From: Streptomyces antimycoticus
GTDB lineage: Bacteria; Actinomycetota; Actinomycetes; Streptomycetales; Streptomycetaceae
Assembly (NCBI RefSeq): GCF_005405925.1
Contig: NZ_BJHV01000001.1
Location: 9,176,001 to 9,240,000 of the forward strand
Direction of reading: 5' to 3'
DNA: 64,000 bases
The position numbers and the translations under genes are program-made. Every line of letters begins with the position of its first letter. Positions within the stretch are counted from its first letter, which is position 1. The notes beneath the pieces are model-generated. The model saw only the letters and a program-made list of their open reading frames with translations. It was not told the origin of the DNA and did no database searches. Of this stretch, positions 8,553 through 17,608 are shown in pieces.

Positions 8553-8673
8553 AGGCGTGGTGCTGCCTAGGCGTGGTGCTGCCTAGGCGTGGCGCTGCCT
8601 AGGAGAGGTGCGGCCCGGCCTAGGCGAGATGCTGCCTGCCTCGGCATGGCGCTCTGCCTAGGCGTGGTGCTGC
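8553..8673. repeat. 16-bp tandem repeat array in a convergent intergenic region
   Basis: The unit AGGCGTGGTGCTGCCT occurs three times head to tail at 8553-8600 (third copy with one change). Degenerate copies follow (near 8601 and 8632), and a last good copy at about 8660-8673 is read as the C-terminal codons of the EamA gene on the other strand. It looks like a decaying minisatellite that has grown into the gene end. Confidence 0.75.
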
Positions 8674-9779
8674 AATACCGCCTCGCCGCATTCGGGCAGG
8701 CGCGGGCCGGGGGCGTCCTCGCCGGTGGGCTGGCGGGGGATCGGCTGGGGGAGAAGGAGCGGGGTACCGGGCTCGGCAGGCCCGTCGGGGCCGTCCGGCA
8801 CCTCGTGCGGGCCCGATCCGATGGGCCCGTCCGGAACCTCCGGCCCGCCGCCCCCGCCGCCGTGCCCGGGGGCGCCCGGCCCCGCGGCGACCGCGACCGG
8901 CGCGGCCGGGGTCTCCTCGGCGGCCGCTTCGGTCGCGGCCTCGGCTTCGGCCTCCGCCTCGGCGTTGTGCACCGTCAGCATCACCAGGCCGGTGCTCGCG
9001 ACGAGGGCCGCGACCAGGGCCAGCAGGGTGCCGGGCGTGCCGTGCCGGAAGTTCTCGCCGAGCGCGGCGATGCCGACGGCGGTGGCGACCACGGGGTTGA
9101 CCACGGTCGCCGTCGCCAGCGGCGAGGCCAGCCCGGCGCCCCGGTACGACGCCTGGGAGAGCAGCACCCCGCCCGAGGCCAGCAGCCCGATGGTGACCAG
9201 GCCGGGCAGGGCGTCCTGCCACGCGTCCCAGGTCCACTCCACGGCCACGTTCTTGGTGACCACCGACGAGACGCCGAAGGCCGTCCCGGCGGCCGCCGCC
9301 AGCAGCACACCGCGGATGACGGGCGACCGCATCAGGCGAGCCGCCCCGGCCAGTACGGCGATGGTGGAGACCGTGATCACGACCAGCCAGACGCCCTCCT
9401 GCTCGGCCAGCGCCTGGGCCCGCGAGGTGCCGGTGAGGGAGAGCAGCCCGGCGAGCCCCACGGTCGCCAGCAGCGCGCCCCGCCAGCCGGATCCGCCGAC
9501 CCGGCGGCGGACGAATATGGCCGCCATCGGCAGGGCGAAGACGATCGTCAGAGCCCCTAGGGGTTGCACCACGCTCAGCGGGCCGTAGGCCAGGGCGATC
9601 ACATGGAGGACCGCGCCCGCACCGTTGAGGGTCACCGCGGCCCACCAACTCCCGCGCCGCAGCGGGGCGGCCGCGAGGCGCGGCGTCGTGGCCGCGACAT
9701 GCTCCTGGAGTATGGCTCCCGCGGCGTAGCAGACCGCCGAGACCAGGGCCAGCAGCACAGACAGCGCAAGGGAGGTCAC
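8658..9779 (-). CDS. EamA/DMT-type membrane transporter with low-complexity tail
   Basis: A 373-residue protein. Residues 1 to about 285 hold about nine or ten hydrophobic segments of the drug/metabolite transporter superfamily; the half-repeat boundaries are visible in AGAILQEHVAA, GPLSVVQPLGALTIVFALP and SPLATATVVNPVVATAVGIAALGE. Substrate not deducible; relatives export small metabolites. The last ~90 residues are a disordered Ala/Glu then Gly/Pro-rich tail (EAEAEAEAATEAAAEE, GHGGGGGGPEVP, PDGPIGS), ending in codons that belong to the neighbouring 16-bp repeat array, so the tail length probably varies between strains. GTG start at 9779 with AGGGGG upstream. Confidence 0.8.
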   Translation of the reverse strand: MTSLALSVLLALVSAVCYAAGAILQEHVAATTPRLAAAPLRRGSWWAAVTLNGAGAVLHVIALAYGPLSVVQPLGALTIVFALPMAAIFVRRRVGGSGWRGALLATVGLAGLLSLTGTSRAQALAEQEGVWLVVITVSTIAVLAGAARLMRSPVIRGVLLAAAAGTAFGVSSVVTKNVAVEWTWDAWQDALPGLVTIGLLASGGVLLSQASYRGAGLASPLATATVVNPVVATAVGIAALGENFRHGTPGTLLALVAALVASTGLVMLTVHNAEAEAEAEAATEAAAEETPAAPVAVAAGPGAPGHGGGGGGPEVPDGPIGSGPHEVPDGPDGPAEPGTPLLLPQPIPRQPTGEDAPGPRLPECGEAVLQHHA

Positions 9780-9876
9780 GTCGCGGCCCCCTGGGCCGAT
9801 CGGTCGTCGTCCATGCCCTCATCCTTGACGGTGGGAGGCGCCCCCGTCGTCGTCCTTGAGCACAGATTTCCGAGTA

Positions 9877-11433
9877 CTACTTGCGTAGTAGAGACCTCCA
9901 CCAATGGGGGGCCTTCGCGGCGGCCGTACGGGCCCGCTGGAGCAGTTCGTTCTGCGGCTCGGCGGGGCGGTAGACGGTGAGCGCCCCCGGCCACTTGTCG
10001 ATCAGCAGCTCCTCCGCGGGGTCGGCGGCCACCTCGCCATCGTAGGCGCGGCTGTCCACGGCATGGAGGCCCGAGAGCCGCAGTTGGCGCATGCGCCGCG
10101 TCGTGTAGACGTGGGACCGACCGAGCGTGCCGGTGAGCGCCGAGATCAGCAGCCGGGTGCGGGCCAGCCGCTCCTCGCCGTCGATCGCCCGCACGTCGAG
10201 CAGCCCGTCGTCGAGCTGCTGACGGTAGGTGGGCGCGAAACCCTCGGGGGAGTAGATGCCGTTGCCGGCGAACAGCATCCACAGCCGCCGCTGCCGCCCG
10301 TTGACCTCGACCTCCATGGGGCGCGCGGTGCGCAGCACCCGGGTGAGCGCGACGGCGGCCGCGGGCCACTTGCCGAGCCGGCCCTCCATGCTCTCCCGGA
10401 TCCGCACCAGCTCCGGGTAGAAGCCGATGCTGAAGGTGTTGACGAACTGGCTGGTCTCGCCGCCTCCCGCGAGAGGGGTGGCGCGGCCGAGGTCCACGGC
10501 CACGGCGTCGCCCTCGGTCACGGCGTGGGCGGTGTCCTCGAAGGCCGGTACGCCGAGGTCCAGCGCGAAGTGGTCGAGGGTGCCGCCGGGGAACACGGCG
10601 AGCGGCAGCCCGCGTTCGGCCGCGATGGTGGCGGCCGCGTTGACGCTGCCGTCCCCGCCACAGATGCCCAGTGCCCCGGCCCGGTCGGCGGCGCGCCGGG
10701 CGGCCTGCCGGAGCAGGTCCAAGAAGTCGTCGTCGGGCCCGCACTCCAGAATCTCCGCGGCGGGCAGCAGCACCTGCAGCTGCTCGGCGACCGTGAAACC
10801 GCCGGGGGTGGCCACCCCGGCCCGCTGGTTGACCAGGACCACCAGCCCCTCGCCCTTGGGCAGGGCGGGCGCCGAGATCCGCGGCCGGGCCTGCGCCGGG
10901 GCCTCGGGGCGCGGCGGCCAGTAGCGGCAGGTCAGCGCGGCGGCGCCGACGCCGAGGGCGATTCCGGCCAGCACATCGCTCGGGTAGTGGACGCCCACGT
11001 ACACCCGGGAGACGGCGACGGCGGCGGCGAGCGGGGCGACCATCAGGCCGTACCGCGAGGACTCCAGGGCCACCCCGGTGGCGAAGGCGGCGGCGGAGGC
11101 CGAATGCCCGGAGGGGAAGGAGCTGGTCCACGGCTGCCGGCGCAGCTGGCGGACCAGCGGCACCGTGTCCCTGACCGGACGCTTGCGTTCGACCGTCCAC
11201 TTGACCACGACGTTCGACACGAGTGAGGCGGCGGCGAGCGAGCCGATCCCGCGCAGCGCGGCCCGCCGCGCGGTGCGGCCGCCGACCGTGGCGAGCACCC
11301 CGGCGGTGCCGAACCACAGCCTGCCGTGGTCGGCGGCCCGGCTGAGCCGGGGCAGCAGCGGGTGGGCGCCGCGGAGCCGGCTGTCCGCGACCCGCGCGAA
11401 CAGCCGGCGGTCGAAGTCACTGATGCGTCTCAT
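9877..11433 (-). CDS. PAP2 phosphatase - diacylglycerol kinase fusion protein
   Basis: A 518-residue two-domain lipid enzyme. Residues about 1-170 are a PAP2 membrane phosphatase with the three motifs ERKRPVRD (about 82-89), PSGHS (107-111) and SRVYVGVHYPSD (about 141-152). Residues about 195-500 are a DAGK/sphingosine-kinase-like domain with GICGGDGSVN and FPGGTLDHFA (nucleotide binding) and LDDGLLDVRAI. The fusion could dephosphorylate phosphatidate-type lipids and rephosphorylate diacylglycerol, acting at the membrane. It is a common actinobacterial architecture with no known dedicated pathway. Complete, single-gene unit between the EamA and GH95 genes. Confidence 0.9.
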   Translation of the reverse strand: MRRISDFDRRLFARVADSRLRGAHPLLPRLSRAADHGRLWFGTAGVLATVGGRTARRAALRGIGSLAAASLVSNVVVKWTVERKRPVRDTVPLVRQLRRQPWTSSFPSGHSASAAAFATGVALESSRYGLMVAPLAAAVAVSRVYVGVHYPSDVLAGIALGVGAAALTCRYWPPRPEAPAQARPRISAPALPKGEGLVVLVNQRAGVATPGGFTVAEQLQVLLPAAEILECGPDDDFLDLLRQAARRAADRAGALGICGGDGSVNAAATIAAERGLPLAVFPGGTLDHFALDLGVPAFEDTAHAVTEGDAVAVDLGRATPLAGGGETSQFVNTFSIGFYPELVRIRESMEGRLGKWPAAAVALTRVLRTARPMEVEVNGRQRRLWMLFAGNGIYSPEGFAPTYRQQLDDGLLDVRAIDGEERLARTRLLISALTGTLGRSHVYTTRRMRQLRLSGLHAVDSRAYDGEVAADPAEELLIDKWPGALTVYRPAEPQNELLQRARTAAAKAPHWWRSLLRK

Positions 11434-11540
11434 GCGTGATGGGTATCCCGGAACGGCGGTCGGCAGTCGTCATCGGCCGCCGACCGGGCCGATCCGGACC
11501 ATCCACCGACGCGACCGTGCCGGGAGATCCTGCCGGGGGA

Positions 11541-13871
11541 TCAGGACGCGGGGAGCCCCCAGCGCGGCGCCGGCTCGCCTGCCTCGACCGGGCGGACCGT
11601 CAGGTCCGGGCGGTCGCCGCGGGCGGTGATGATCGCCTCCTGGCCCCTGCGGAGCGCGATCCGGATCGTTCCCGCGCCCACCGTCTCGTACGGCAGCCGC
11701 CGCCCGCGCGCGTCCCGCACCTCGATCGGCCCGTCGAGGGAGTGCCGTACGACACAGGGCGCGCCCGCCTCGCTGCGCAGCCGCACCCAGCGGGTTCGGC
11801 CGTCCTCGCGGGCGGCGCTCAGCAGGAACGCGCCCTGGGTACGGAAGTCGTGGACCACCAGCTCACGCCAGGCGGCGGGCAGCGCGGGGAAGATCCGGAT
11901 CACCCCGCCCCAGCTCTGGCAGACCATGTCGTGCAGCGACTGCGCGGCGGACAGCGGAGTCTCGATGACCGGGCCCGACTCCTTGTACATGGTGTTCGCC
12001 TGGATGAAGCGGCTCATCAGCTCGCCCAGGTACTTGAGCGCGTCCTCACCACGCCCCATCTGGGCGGACATCGAGGCGGCGCCGGTGAAGGTGTAGCCCT
12101 GGAGCGCGCCCTCGAAGCCGACCCAGTGGTTGAGGGAGGTCTCGATCAGCTCGCGCTTGGCGGGGTCCTCCCAGGTGACCTCGTACAGCGGATAGACGGC
12201 GAGCATATGGGAGTAGTGGCGGTGGGACTTGGCGAACGGAACACCCGCGCCGATCATGAAGCCGTTCTCGTCGACGGGGTACGGCGTGAGCTTGGCCAGC
12301 ACCTCCCGCCAGCGCGGCGCGGCGGGATCCTTGACGCCGAGCAGCCGGGCCGAGTCCAGGAGGGTGGCGCAGCCCCAGCGCAGCAGCATCAGGTCGTAGT
12401 TGCAGTCGGGCGCGTTGACGCCGTACTCGGGCGAGAAGGTGGCGGGCAGATGCAGCTTGCCGTCGCTGCCGGGGGTGAGGAAGTGGAGGTAGTACGCGAC
12501 GGACTTGCGCAGCAGCGGATAGACCACATCACGCAGCACCGACTCGTCCATGGTGTGGCGGTAGGTCAGCCAGACGTTGTGCAGCGCCCAGGTGAGGTTG
12601 CCGACCTCGGGGGTGGGCGGGTCCTGGCCGGGGATGCCGACCGCGTAGCCGCCGTTCGCCGCGTCGCCGCCGTTGACCAGGTGGATGTCGGTGGTGCGGG
12701 GGATGCCCGCCGAGTCCTTGCGGTACGGGGTGTCGAGCTGGTTGGAGAGGTTGTCGCGGAATTCGCTGAGCGCCCGGGTCACCGCGTCGAGTTCGAGGTG
12801 GTTGGAGCCGTGGATCAGCCAGTACTCGAGCTGCACATTGAGGTTCCACCAGGTCGCGGGCCACGGGGTGGACTCCAGCCAGGGCCCTGAGGTGGCCATC
12901 ACGGGGGCGTCGGCGCGCGCGGCCGCCGCCACCTTGTACAGCTGGATCCAGTAGAAGCGCTGCAGCCGGGCGTCGGGGAGGGAGAGGAAGCTCTTCCGGT
13001 AGTACGCGTGCCACCAGGCGCGATGGCTGGGCGCGAGGACGTCGTAGGAGAGCGCCGAGGCGAACCGGATGTCCTTGAGCGCGCGGTCGCGCGCGGTGCG
13101 CCGGGGGTGGGAGTGGGCCACGGTGACGTACAGCGTCCGCCGCCCCGCGTGGGTCCGCTCCCGCCAGGCCGTCACATGCTGTCCGCCGGCGAGCAGCGGC
13201 TGCACGGCGGCCTGGATGCCCTGGTGGTCCTCGATGACGGCCGGGGGGTTGCCGGTGTAGCCGTCGGGGACCGGTTTGAAGGCGACCCGCGGGCTGATGG
13301 CCTCGGCGGGGTGGAACACCCAGCGGAACGCGATCTCACCGGCGCTCGGGGTCACCTCGATGGCCAGCAGGGAACGGGAGTTGTGGACGAGGGCGCGCAG
13401 CCGCAGGGTGCCCTTGTCGGTGGTGATGGTCCCGGTCAGCTCGGCGTCGCGTAGCCGCAGCCGCCAGTCGATGGCGGTGATGGCCCCGACCGGCTCCAGG
13501 GTGAAGTACCCGATGGGCAGCCGGGCGAGCCCGAAGAGGGAGCCGAACTCCGGCCGGTGGTCCTGGACCTCGCTGTGCTGCACATTGAAGCGCACCGCGT
13601 TCGCGTCGCCCGGCTCGGCGTAGATGCCCGAGCCGAGCAGGGCGTTCCCGAGGAAGGGGCCCTCGTACCAGGTCTGCGGCAGCTTCTGCCACACCATGTC
13701 GGCGTCGGCGAGGACCGTGGCCCAGGGGTCCCCCGCGGGCTGGGCGGTCACGGCCGCGGCGGGGGCCTGCGGCTCGGCGGCGTGCGCGGTGGCCGGGCGG
13801 GCGAGTCCGGCGGCGGCACCGGCGGCCACGGCGGTGCCGACGACTGTCCTTCGGGTGGGTGCGGATGACAT
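11541..13871 (-). CDS. Secreted GH95-like glycoside hydrolase with Tat signal
   Basis: A 776-residue exported enzyme. The N-terminus has a Tat signal (RRTVVGTAVAAGAAAGLA) ending near the AHA-A site at about 31. The (alpha/alpha)6 catalytic part carries GH95/GH65-clan features: FSPEYG, SHRHYSHMLAVYPLY, GYTFTGAASMSAQMGRGEDAL and, near the end, VCQSWGGVIRIFPALPAAW. GH95 members are alpha-1,2-L-fucosidases or alpha-L-galactosidases; this one is distant enough that the sugar is uncertain. The start ATG 13871 has GGAG 5 nt upstream. It sits alone between unrelated genes. Secreted, probably acting on plant or host glycans outside the cell. Confidence 0.8.
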   Translation of the reverse strand: MSSAPTRRTVVGTAVAAGAAAGLARPATAHAAEPQAPAAAVTAQPAGDPWATVLADADMVWQKLPQTWYEGPFLGNALLGSGIYAEPGDANAVRFNVQHSEVQDHRPEFGSLFGLARLPIGYFTLEPVGAITAIDWRLRLRDAELTGTITTDKGTLRLRALVHNSRSLLAIEVTPSAGEIAFRWVFHPAEAISPRVAFKPVPDGYTGNPPAVIEDHQGIQAAVQPLLAGGQHVTAWRERTHAGRRTLYVTVAHSHPRRTARDRALKDIRFASALSYDVLAPSHRAWWHAYYRKSFLSLPDARLQRFYWIQLYKVAAAARADAPVMATSGPWLESTPWPATWWNLNVQLEYWLIHGSNHLELDAVTRALSEFRDNLSNQLDTPYRKDSAGIPRTTDIHLVNGGDAANGGYAVGIPGQDPPTPEVGNLTWALHNVWLTYRHTMDESVLRDVVYPLLRKSVAYYLHFLTPGSDGKLHLPATFSPEYGVNAPDCNYDLMLLRWGCATLLDSARLLGVKDPAAPRWREVLAKLTPYPVDENGFMIGAGVPFAKSHRHYSHMLAVYPLYEVTWEDPAKRELIETSLNHWVGFEGALQGYTFTGAASMSAQMGRGEDALKYLGELMSRFIQANTMYKESGPVIETPLSAAQSLHDMVCQSWGGVIRIFPALPAAWRELVVHDFRTQGAFLLSAAREDGRTRWVRLRSEAGAPCVVRHSLDGPIEVRDARGRRLPYETVGAGTIRIALRRGQEAIITARGDRPDLTVRPVEAGEPAPRWGLPAS

Positions 13872-14115
13872 GACGCTCCAGGGGATGTGAACCGGGTGCG
13901 GACGATCTTCTGCGGGGGCAGCAGCGGGCGGTCACGTACATGCCTGAGGTTCCACGATCTGAACCCCCTGGGCATGATGCAGCTCCCGTGGCAGAACCGG
14001 AACCCCTTGTGCGCCATAAACATCGGATGGACGGCGCGCAGTCATGGGGGAAATGGCGCCCGCATGGCGCCAGACACAGTAAGACCTCGGACCTCCCGGC
14101 CCTGAAGTGAGCGGG

Positions 14116-14712
14116 TTACGCGCTCGCTTCCTGCCCCCGGACGATCAGCCCGACGCCGTGCCGGAAGCGGTGCTCGAAGTCGCCGAAGTGTCCGACGACC
14201 GCGGCCAGGGCGGGGAAGCGCTCGGCGGTGGCCGCCCGCAGCAGCGGCTCCATGCCGCCGATGCCCTGGGCGGCCTGTTCCTCCTGGGTCAGGCCGAGCG
14301 TGAAGTAGACCAGCGACCAGGTCCGCCAGCCGGCTTCGGCGGGGCTGTGGCCGCCGCTGAGGAACGCGCCGGTCAGGGCGTCCGCGAAGCGCAGGGTGTG
14401 CTCCTCGGCGACATACGTCCCGGCCACGACCCGTGCGCCGTCGCGGCGGGAGAGCAGCGCGGCGCGATAGCGGTGGGCCAGGGTGCACGCCCGGTCGTCC
14501 CAGGGATCCGGGAGCGGCGCGTCGGCGCATCCCTCGAGCATCGTGTCGGCCATCAGCTCCAGCAGCCGGGGCTTGCTGGAGGCGTGCCAGTAGACGGTGT
14601 TGAGCTGCACGCCCAGCCGCTCGGCCACCTTGCGCATCGTGAGCTTGTCCAGCCCCGCCTCGTCGAGCAGTTCCAGCGCCGCTGTCACCACGGCCGTGCG
14701 GTCCAGGCCCAT
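14116..14712 (-). CDS. TetR-family repressor (TetR_C type)
   Basis: A 198-residue regulator. The N-terminal helix-turn-helix is at about 5-50 (AALELLDEAGLDKLTMRKVAERLGVQLNTVYWHASSK), with the YWH typical of the TetR/TetR_C subgroup. The ligand-binding C-terminal domain fits PF02909. It is divergent from a flavin monooxygenase gene, a usual arrangement where the repressor senses the substrate of the enzyme. Two perfect palindromes between the genes are its likely operators. The ATG at 14712 is chosen because the conserved domain begins directly after it. Confidence 0.9.
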   Translation of the reverse strand: MGLDRTAVVTAALELLDEAGLDKLTMRKVAERLGVQLNTVYWHASSKPRLLELMADTMLEGCADAPLPDPWDDRACTLAHRYRAALLSRRDGARVVAGTYVAEEHTLRFADALTGAFLSGGHSPAEAGWRTWSLVYFTLGLTQEEQAAQGIGGMEPLLRAATAERFPALAAVVGHFGDFEHRFRHGVGLIVRGQEASA

Positions 14713-14736
14713 GCCGCCGATCTCCTTCGCTTGCGT

Positions 14737-14787
14737 CTTGATCCGGGATCAAGTCTACTGGGGGCAGCTTCTTGATCCTGGATCAAG
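14737..14787. promoter_or_regulatory. Two identical TetR operators
   Basis: CTTGATCCGGGATCAAG (14737-14753) and CTTGATCCTGGATCAAG (14771-14787) are each perfect palindromes with 8-bp arms and one central base. Their centres lie 34 bp apart, close to three helical turns, so two repressor dimers could bind the same DNA face. A half-site GGATCAAG follows at 14792-14799. They flank the probable promoters of the TetR and monooxygenase genes. Confidence 0.8.
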
Positions 14788-14804
14788 AGAGGGATCAAGG
14801 GGCG

Positions 14805-14847
14805 GATCGAGAGACAAGATCGATCGAGAGACAAGATCGAGAGACAA
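14805..14847 (+). repeat. Three direct repeats in the monooxygenase leader
   Basis: The 13-mer GATCGAGAGACAA occurs at 14805-14817, 14822-14834 and 14835-14847, with a GATC between the first two. The last copy runs straight into the ribosome site (AAGGGAG) of the monooxygenase. Their GATC cores echo the operators upstream; they may be extra binding sites or a slippage product. Confidence 0.7.
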
Positions 14848-14860
14848 GGGAGACGGTGTG

Positions 14861-16395
14861 GTGAACGACGTCGTCGTGGTGGGGGCCGGACCCGTGGGGC
14901 TGCTGCTCGCCGCCGAACTACGGCTGGTGGGTGTGGACGTCACGGTGATCGAGCGCGCCGCCGCCCGCAGCCCGCACTCCAAGGCGCTGACCCTGCATCC
15001 ACGCTCCCTGGAGGTGCTGGCGATGCGCGGTCTCGCCGGGCCGTTCGTCCGCGAGGGCGTTCCGGTGCCCACCGGGCACTACGGCGGGCTGCCGGTCCGG
15101 CTGGACTTCTCCGTACTGGACACCCGCTTCCCGTACACGCTGGTCCTGCCGCAACTCCGCACCGAGCAGCTGCTGGAGGAGCGGCTGCGGGAGCTGGGCG
15201 GGGAGATCCGCTGGGAGCACCGGGCGCTGCAGGTGCGCCAGGACGCGGACGGCGCCGAGGTGGACGTGGCGGGCCCCGACGGGACGTACACCCTGCGCGC
15301 GGCATGGGTGGTGGGCTGCGACGGGGCCGGAAGCACCGTACGGAGCTCCGCCGGTATCGACTTCCCCGGCACCCGCGCCACCACGACCGGCTTTCTCGGC
15401 GATGTGGTGCTCGACGCGCCGCCCTCGGCCCCCTCGGTCGACAATGAGCACGGGGCTTCCTGGTCGTCCCGCTGGCCGACGGACACCACCGCATCGCGGG
15501 CACCACCGGGGAGTCCCTCGCCATCCCCGCCGATCAGCCGCTCACCTTCGACGAGCTGCGCGGATATGTGCGCCAGGTCGCGGGCACGGACTTCGGGATG
15601 CGGGCGCCCCGCTGGCTGTCCCGGTTCGGCAACGCCTCCCGCCAGGCCGCCCGCTACCGCGACGGCCGCATCCTGCTCGCCGGGGACGCGGCGCATATGC
15701 ATATGCCCATGGGGGGCCAGGGCCTGAACGTGGGGCTCCAGGACGCTTTCAACCTCGGGTGGAAGCTGGCCGCGGTGTGCCAGGGCCGCGCCCCCGAGGG
15801 GCTGCTGGACACCTACCACGCCGAGCGCCACCCCGTGGGGGCCGCGCTGCTGGAGAACACCCAGGCCCAGACCGTGCTCGGCGCCACGTACACCGCCGAC
15901 GCGCGCGCCCTGCGCTCGGTGTTCGGCCGGCTCCTGGCCGCCCACCCGGCGGTGAACCGGCAGTTCGCCGGGGAACTCTCCGCGCTGGACGTGGCCTACC
16001 GCCCGGCCGCGGGGGAGGAGGCGGGGGCAGGGGGGCAGGGCGGGGGCGGCCACTCGCTGGCCGGTACCCGCGCCCCCGACCTCGGGTTGGACGGCGCGCC
16101 CGAGCCCAGCCTGTATCCGCTGCTGACCGACGGGCGCTTCGTACTGCTCCACCTCGGCCCGGGCGGCGACGCGGGGCACCTCGGCCCGGGCGGCGACGCG
16201 GGGCGTGGGACGGCCGACCGCCCGGGCGCCGCCGACGCGCGCACCGCCGCCGAGGCGATCGCCGGGAGTCCGGACCGGATACGGGCCGTGACCGCGCGCC
16301 CAACCACCACCCATGACGGCTGGGCGGGCCGGAGCACGGTGCTGGTGCGCCCGGACGGCCACGTGGCCTGGGACGCGGCGCTGTCCAGCACGTGA
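14861..16395 (+). CDS. FAD-dependent aromatic monooxygenase, apparent frameshift near 15452
   Basis: A group A flavin monooxygenase (UbiH/PHBH fold, like rifampicin or aromatic polyketide hydroxylases). The first frame gives the FAD motif VVVGAGPVGLLLAAELRLVG and WVVGCDGAGSTVR (about residue 150). After 15455 the protein continues one frame back with PLADGHHRIAGTTGESLAIP and RILLAGDAAHMHMPMGGQGLN (the FAD-ribityl GD motif), then a thioredoxin-like C-terminal part. Adding one G to GGGG at 15452-15455 restores one protein of about 511 residues, the family length. The gene is therefore either broken or mis-sequenced; the latter is favoured. GTG 14858 or 14861 follows AAGGGAG. Divergent TetR repressor; probably detoxifies or modifies an aromatic compound. 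Confidence 0.82.
16150..16203 (+). repeat. 27-bp tandem duplication inside the monooxygenase
   Basis: A 27-base segment coding HLGPGGDAG is present twice in succession at 16150-16176 and 16177-16203 without change. It is in frame and lies in a surface linker of the C-terminal domain, so it should be tolerated. Confidence 0.75.
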
Positions 16396-16576
16396 GACGA
16401 GTTCGGTGGGTCTCGTACATACCAGGTCACCACGGACGGCTCCGCGCGGCCACCGGGCGCGGAAGGGGGTCCCGGCGACGGCTCGTTGTCCAGTCCCTGA
16501 GAATCGACGCGCGGACCGTTCAGACGCTGGTTAATCTGACGACAGATCCGGTTCAGCCGACACGAGGGAGTGTGCG

Positions 16577-16747
16577 GTGACCCCCGAACAAACACAGAGC
16601 GACGACGCGCGCGCCGATAACAGCGGGCGGTTCGTGCAGGCCACGGAGGTGGGCAGTCTGGAAGTATGGGCGCGTTCCGCGCCGATCCGACTCGCCGGTT
16701 ACGAGGACGACCTCGCCGAGCCCCACATTCTCCAGAGCGTGGACTGA
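16577..16747 (+). CDS. Small 56-residue protein of unknown function
   Basis: A short reading frame from GTG 16577, with GGGAG at the proper distance, to TGA 16747. The N-terminal half is polar and acidic (TPEQTQSDDARADNSG); the C-terminal half is RSAPIRLAGYEDDLAEPHI and ends LQSVD. This leader-plus-tail layout recalls small precursor peptides, but no modifying enzyme is adjacent and I do not recognise the family. It is flanked by 180 nt upstream and 280 nt downstream of apparently non-coding DNA. Coding is supported by the ribosome site and the unusual but consistent composition; function unknown. Confidence 0.5.
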   Translation: MTPEQTQSDDARADNSGRFVQATEVGSLEVWARSAPIRLAGYEDDLAEPHILQSVD

Positions 16748-16875
16748 TGGGCCGGCGCATGCGCTGAGAGCGGGGGAGGGCACCGGCCCCCCGGCCGCGG
16801 CCGCTGGCAGCAAGCGGACATCGCGGCCGTCGGCCGACCTCCTCCCTCGCCTGATCGATCACCCTCTTGGCCCCG

Positions 16876-16889
16876 CTACCAACTGGTAG
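16876..16889. promoter_or_regulatory. Candidate operator upstream of the XRE regulator
   Basis: CTACCAACTGGTAG is a palindrome with 6-bp arms and an AC centre, about 140 bp upstream of the XRE gene at 17029, in the otherwise featureless 281-nt gap 16748-17028. It may be the autoregulatory site. Confidence 0.3.
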
Positions 16890-17028
16890 TTAAGTCGGCC
16901 GGCCCCCACGATTCGGTATCGGACTGGTGTGCTGTGCGATGGACATGGCAGGATGCGTCGCGCGGCATCGTCCGCCTTAACCATCCGTGAGGGTGTTCGA
17001 GCCCGGGAGCAGCCGTGAGGGGGCGCAG

Positions 17029-17556
17029 ATGGCAGCGGGTGCCGACAGGTCACCGGACGCGGCCGACAGCCCGCTGGCGGACCGGCTCAACTACCTGTTC
17101 ACCACCATGCACCCGCCGGGCGCGCCGTACACCAACGCCCACGTCGCCGAGGAGATCAGCGGCGGCGAGGAGTACGGCGGGGTGAGCGTGACCGAGCAGT
17201 ATCTGTCGATGCTGCGCAACGGCAAGCGCACCAATCCCAGCCCGGATGTGCTGCGGGCGCTCGCCAAGTTCTTCGCCGTGCCGGTCGGTTATCTGCTGGG
17301 CGACCTGTCGCCTTCGCAGGCCGAGCGGGTCGAGGAGGAGGTACGGTTCCTTGTCGCGATGCGCGACAAGCGGGTCCGCAGCATCGCGCTGCGCTCCGTA
17401 GGCCTCCCGCCGGAGGTCCAGGACAGTCTCACCACGATCATCTCCCAGTTCCGGCAGCAGATGAACCTTCCGCCCGAGCCTCCCGGTGCGAACGGGGCCG
17501 CGGGAGCGGACGGTTCGGGTGGTCCGGATGGCGAGGCGACGAATGGCCGCCGATGA
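17029..17556 (+). CDS. XRE-family helix-turn-helix regulator
   Basis: A 175-residue DNA-binding protein. The helix-turn-helix region (about 14-90) reads LADRLNYLFTTMHPP...TNAHVAEEISGGEEYGGVSVTEQYLSMLRNGKRTNPSPDVLRALAKFFAVPVGYLLGD, a long-form XRE domain characteristic of actinobacterial regulators paired with ImmA/IrrE-type proteins. The C-terminus is a Gly/Ala/Asp-rich disordered tail. ATG 17029 is preferred (AGGGGG upstream) over the GTG at 16987. It is followed by a metalloprotease-like gene; in such pairs the protease often cleaves the regulator to lift repression. Confidence 0.87.
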   Translation: MAAGADRSPDAADSPLADRLNYLFTTMHPPGAPYTNAHVAEEISGGEEYGGVSVTEQYLSMLRNGKRTNPSPDVLRALAKFFAVPVGYLLGDLSPSQAERVEEEVRFLVAMRDKRVRSIALRSVGLPPEVQDSLTTIISQFRQQMNLPPEPPGANGAAGADGSGGPDGEATNGRR

Positions 17557-17608
17557 CCCGGAACTGTTCTCCTCCTGGCGGCAGACCGGATACGAGGGTG
17601 GTACAGGC

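Noticed and set aside
8553..8673. The 16-bp repeat array as a CRISPR
   Set aside because: Units are head to tail without unique spacers and degenerate; it is a minisatellite.
9875..9890. TACTAC-TTGC-GTAGTA palindrome at the end of the PAP2-DAGK gene
   Set aside because: It overlaps the stop codon and has only 6 weak pairs; position does not suit an operator and stability does not suit a terminator.
15402..16316. A 304-codon plus-strand frame inside the flavin monooxygenase
   Set aside because: It is the third frame, rich in Arg/Pro, without motifs; the GDAAHMHMPMGGQGLN segment is in another frame.
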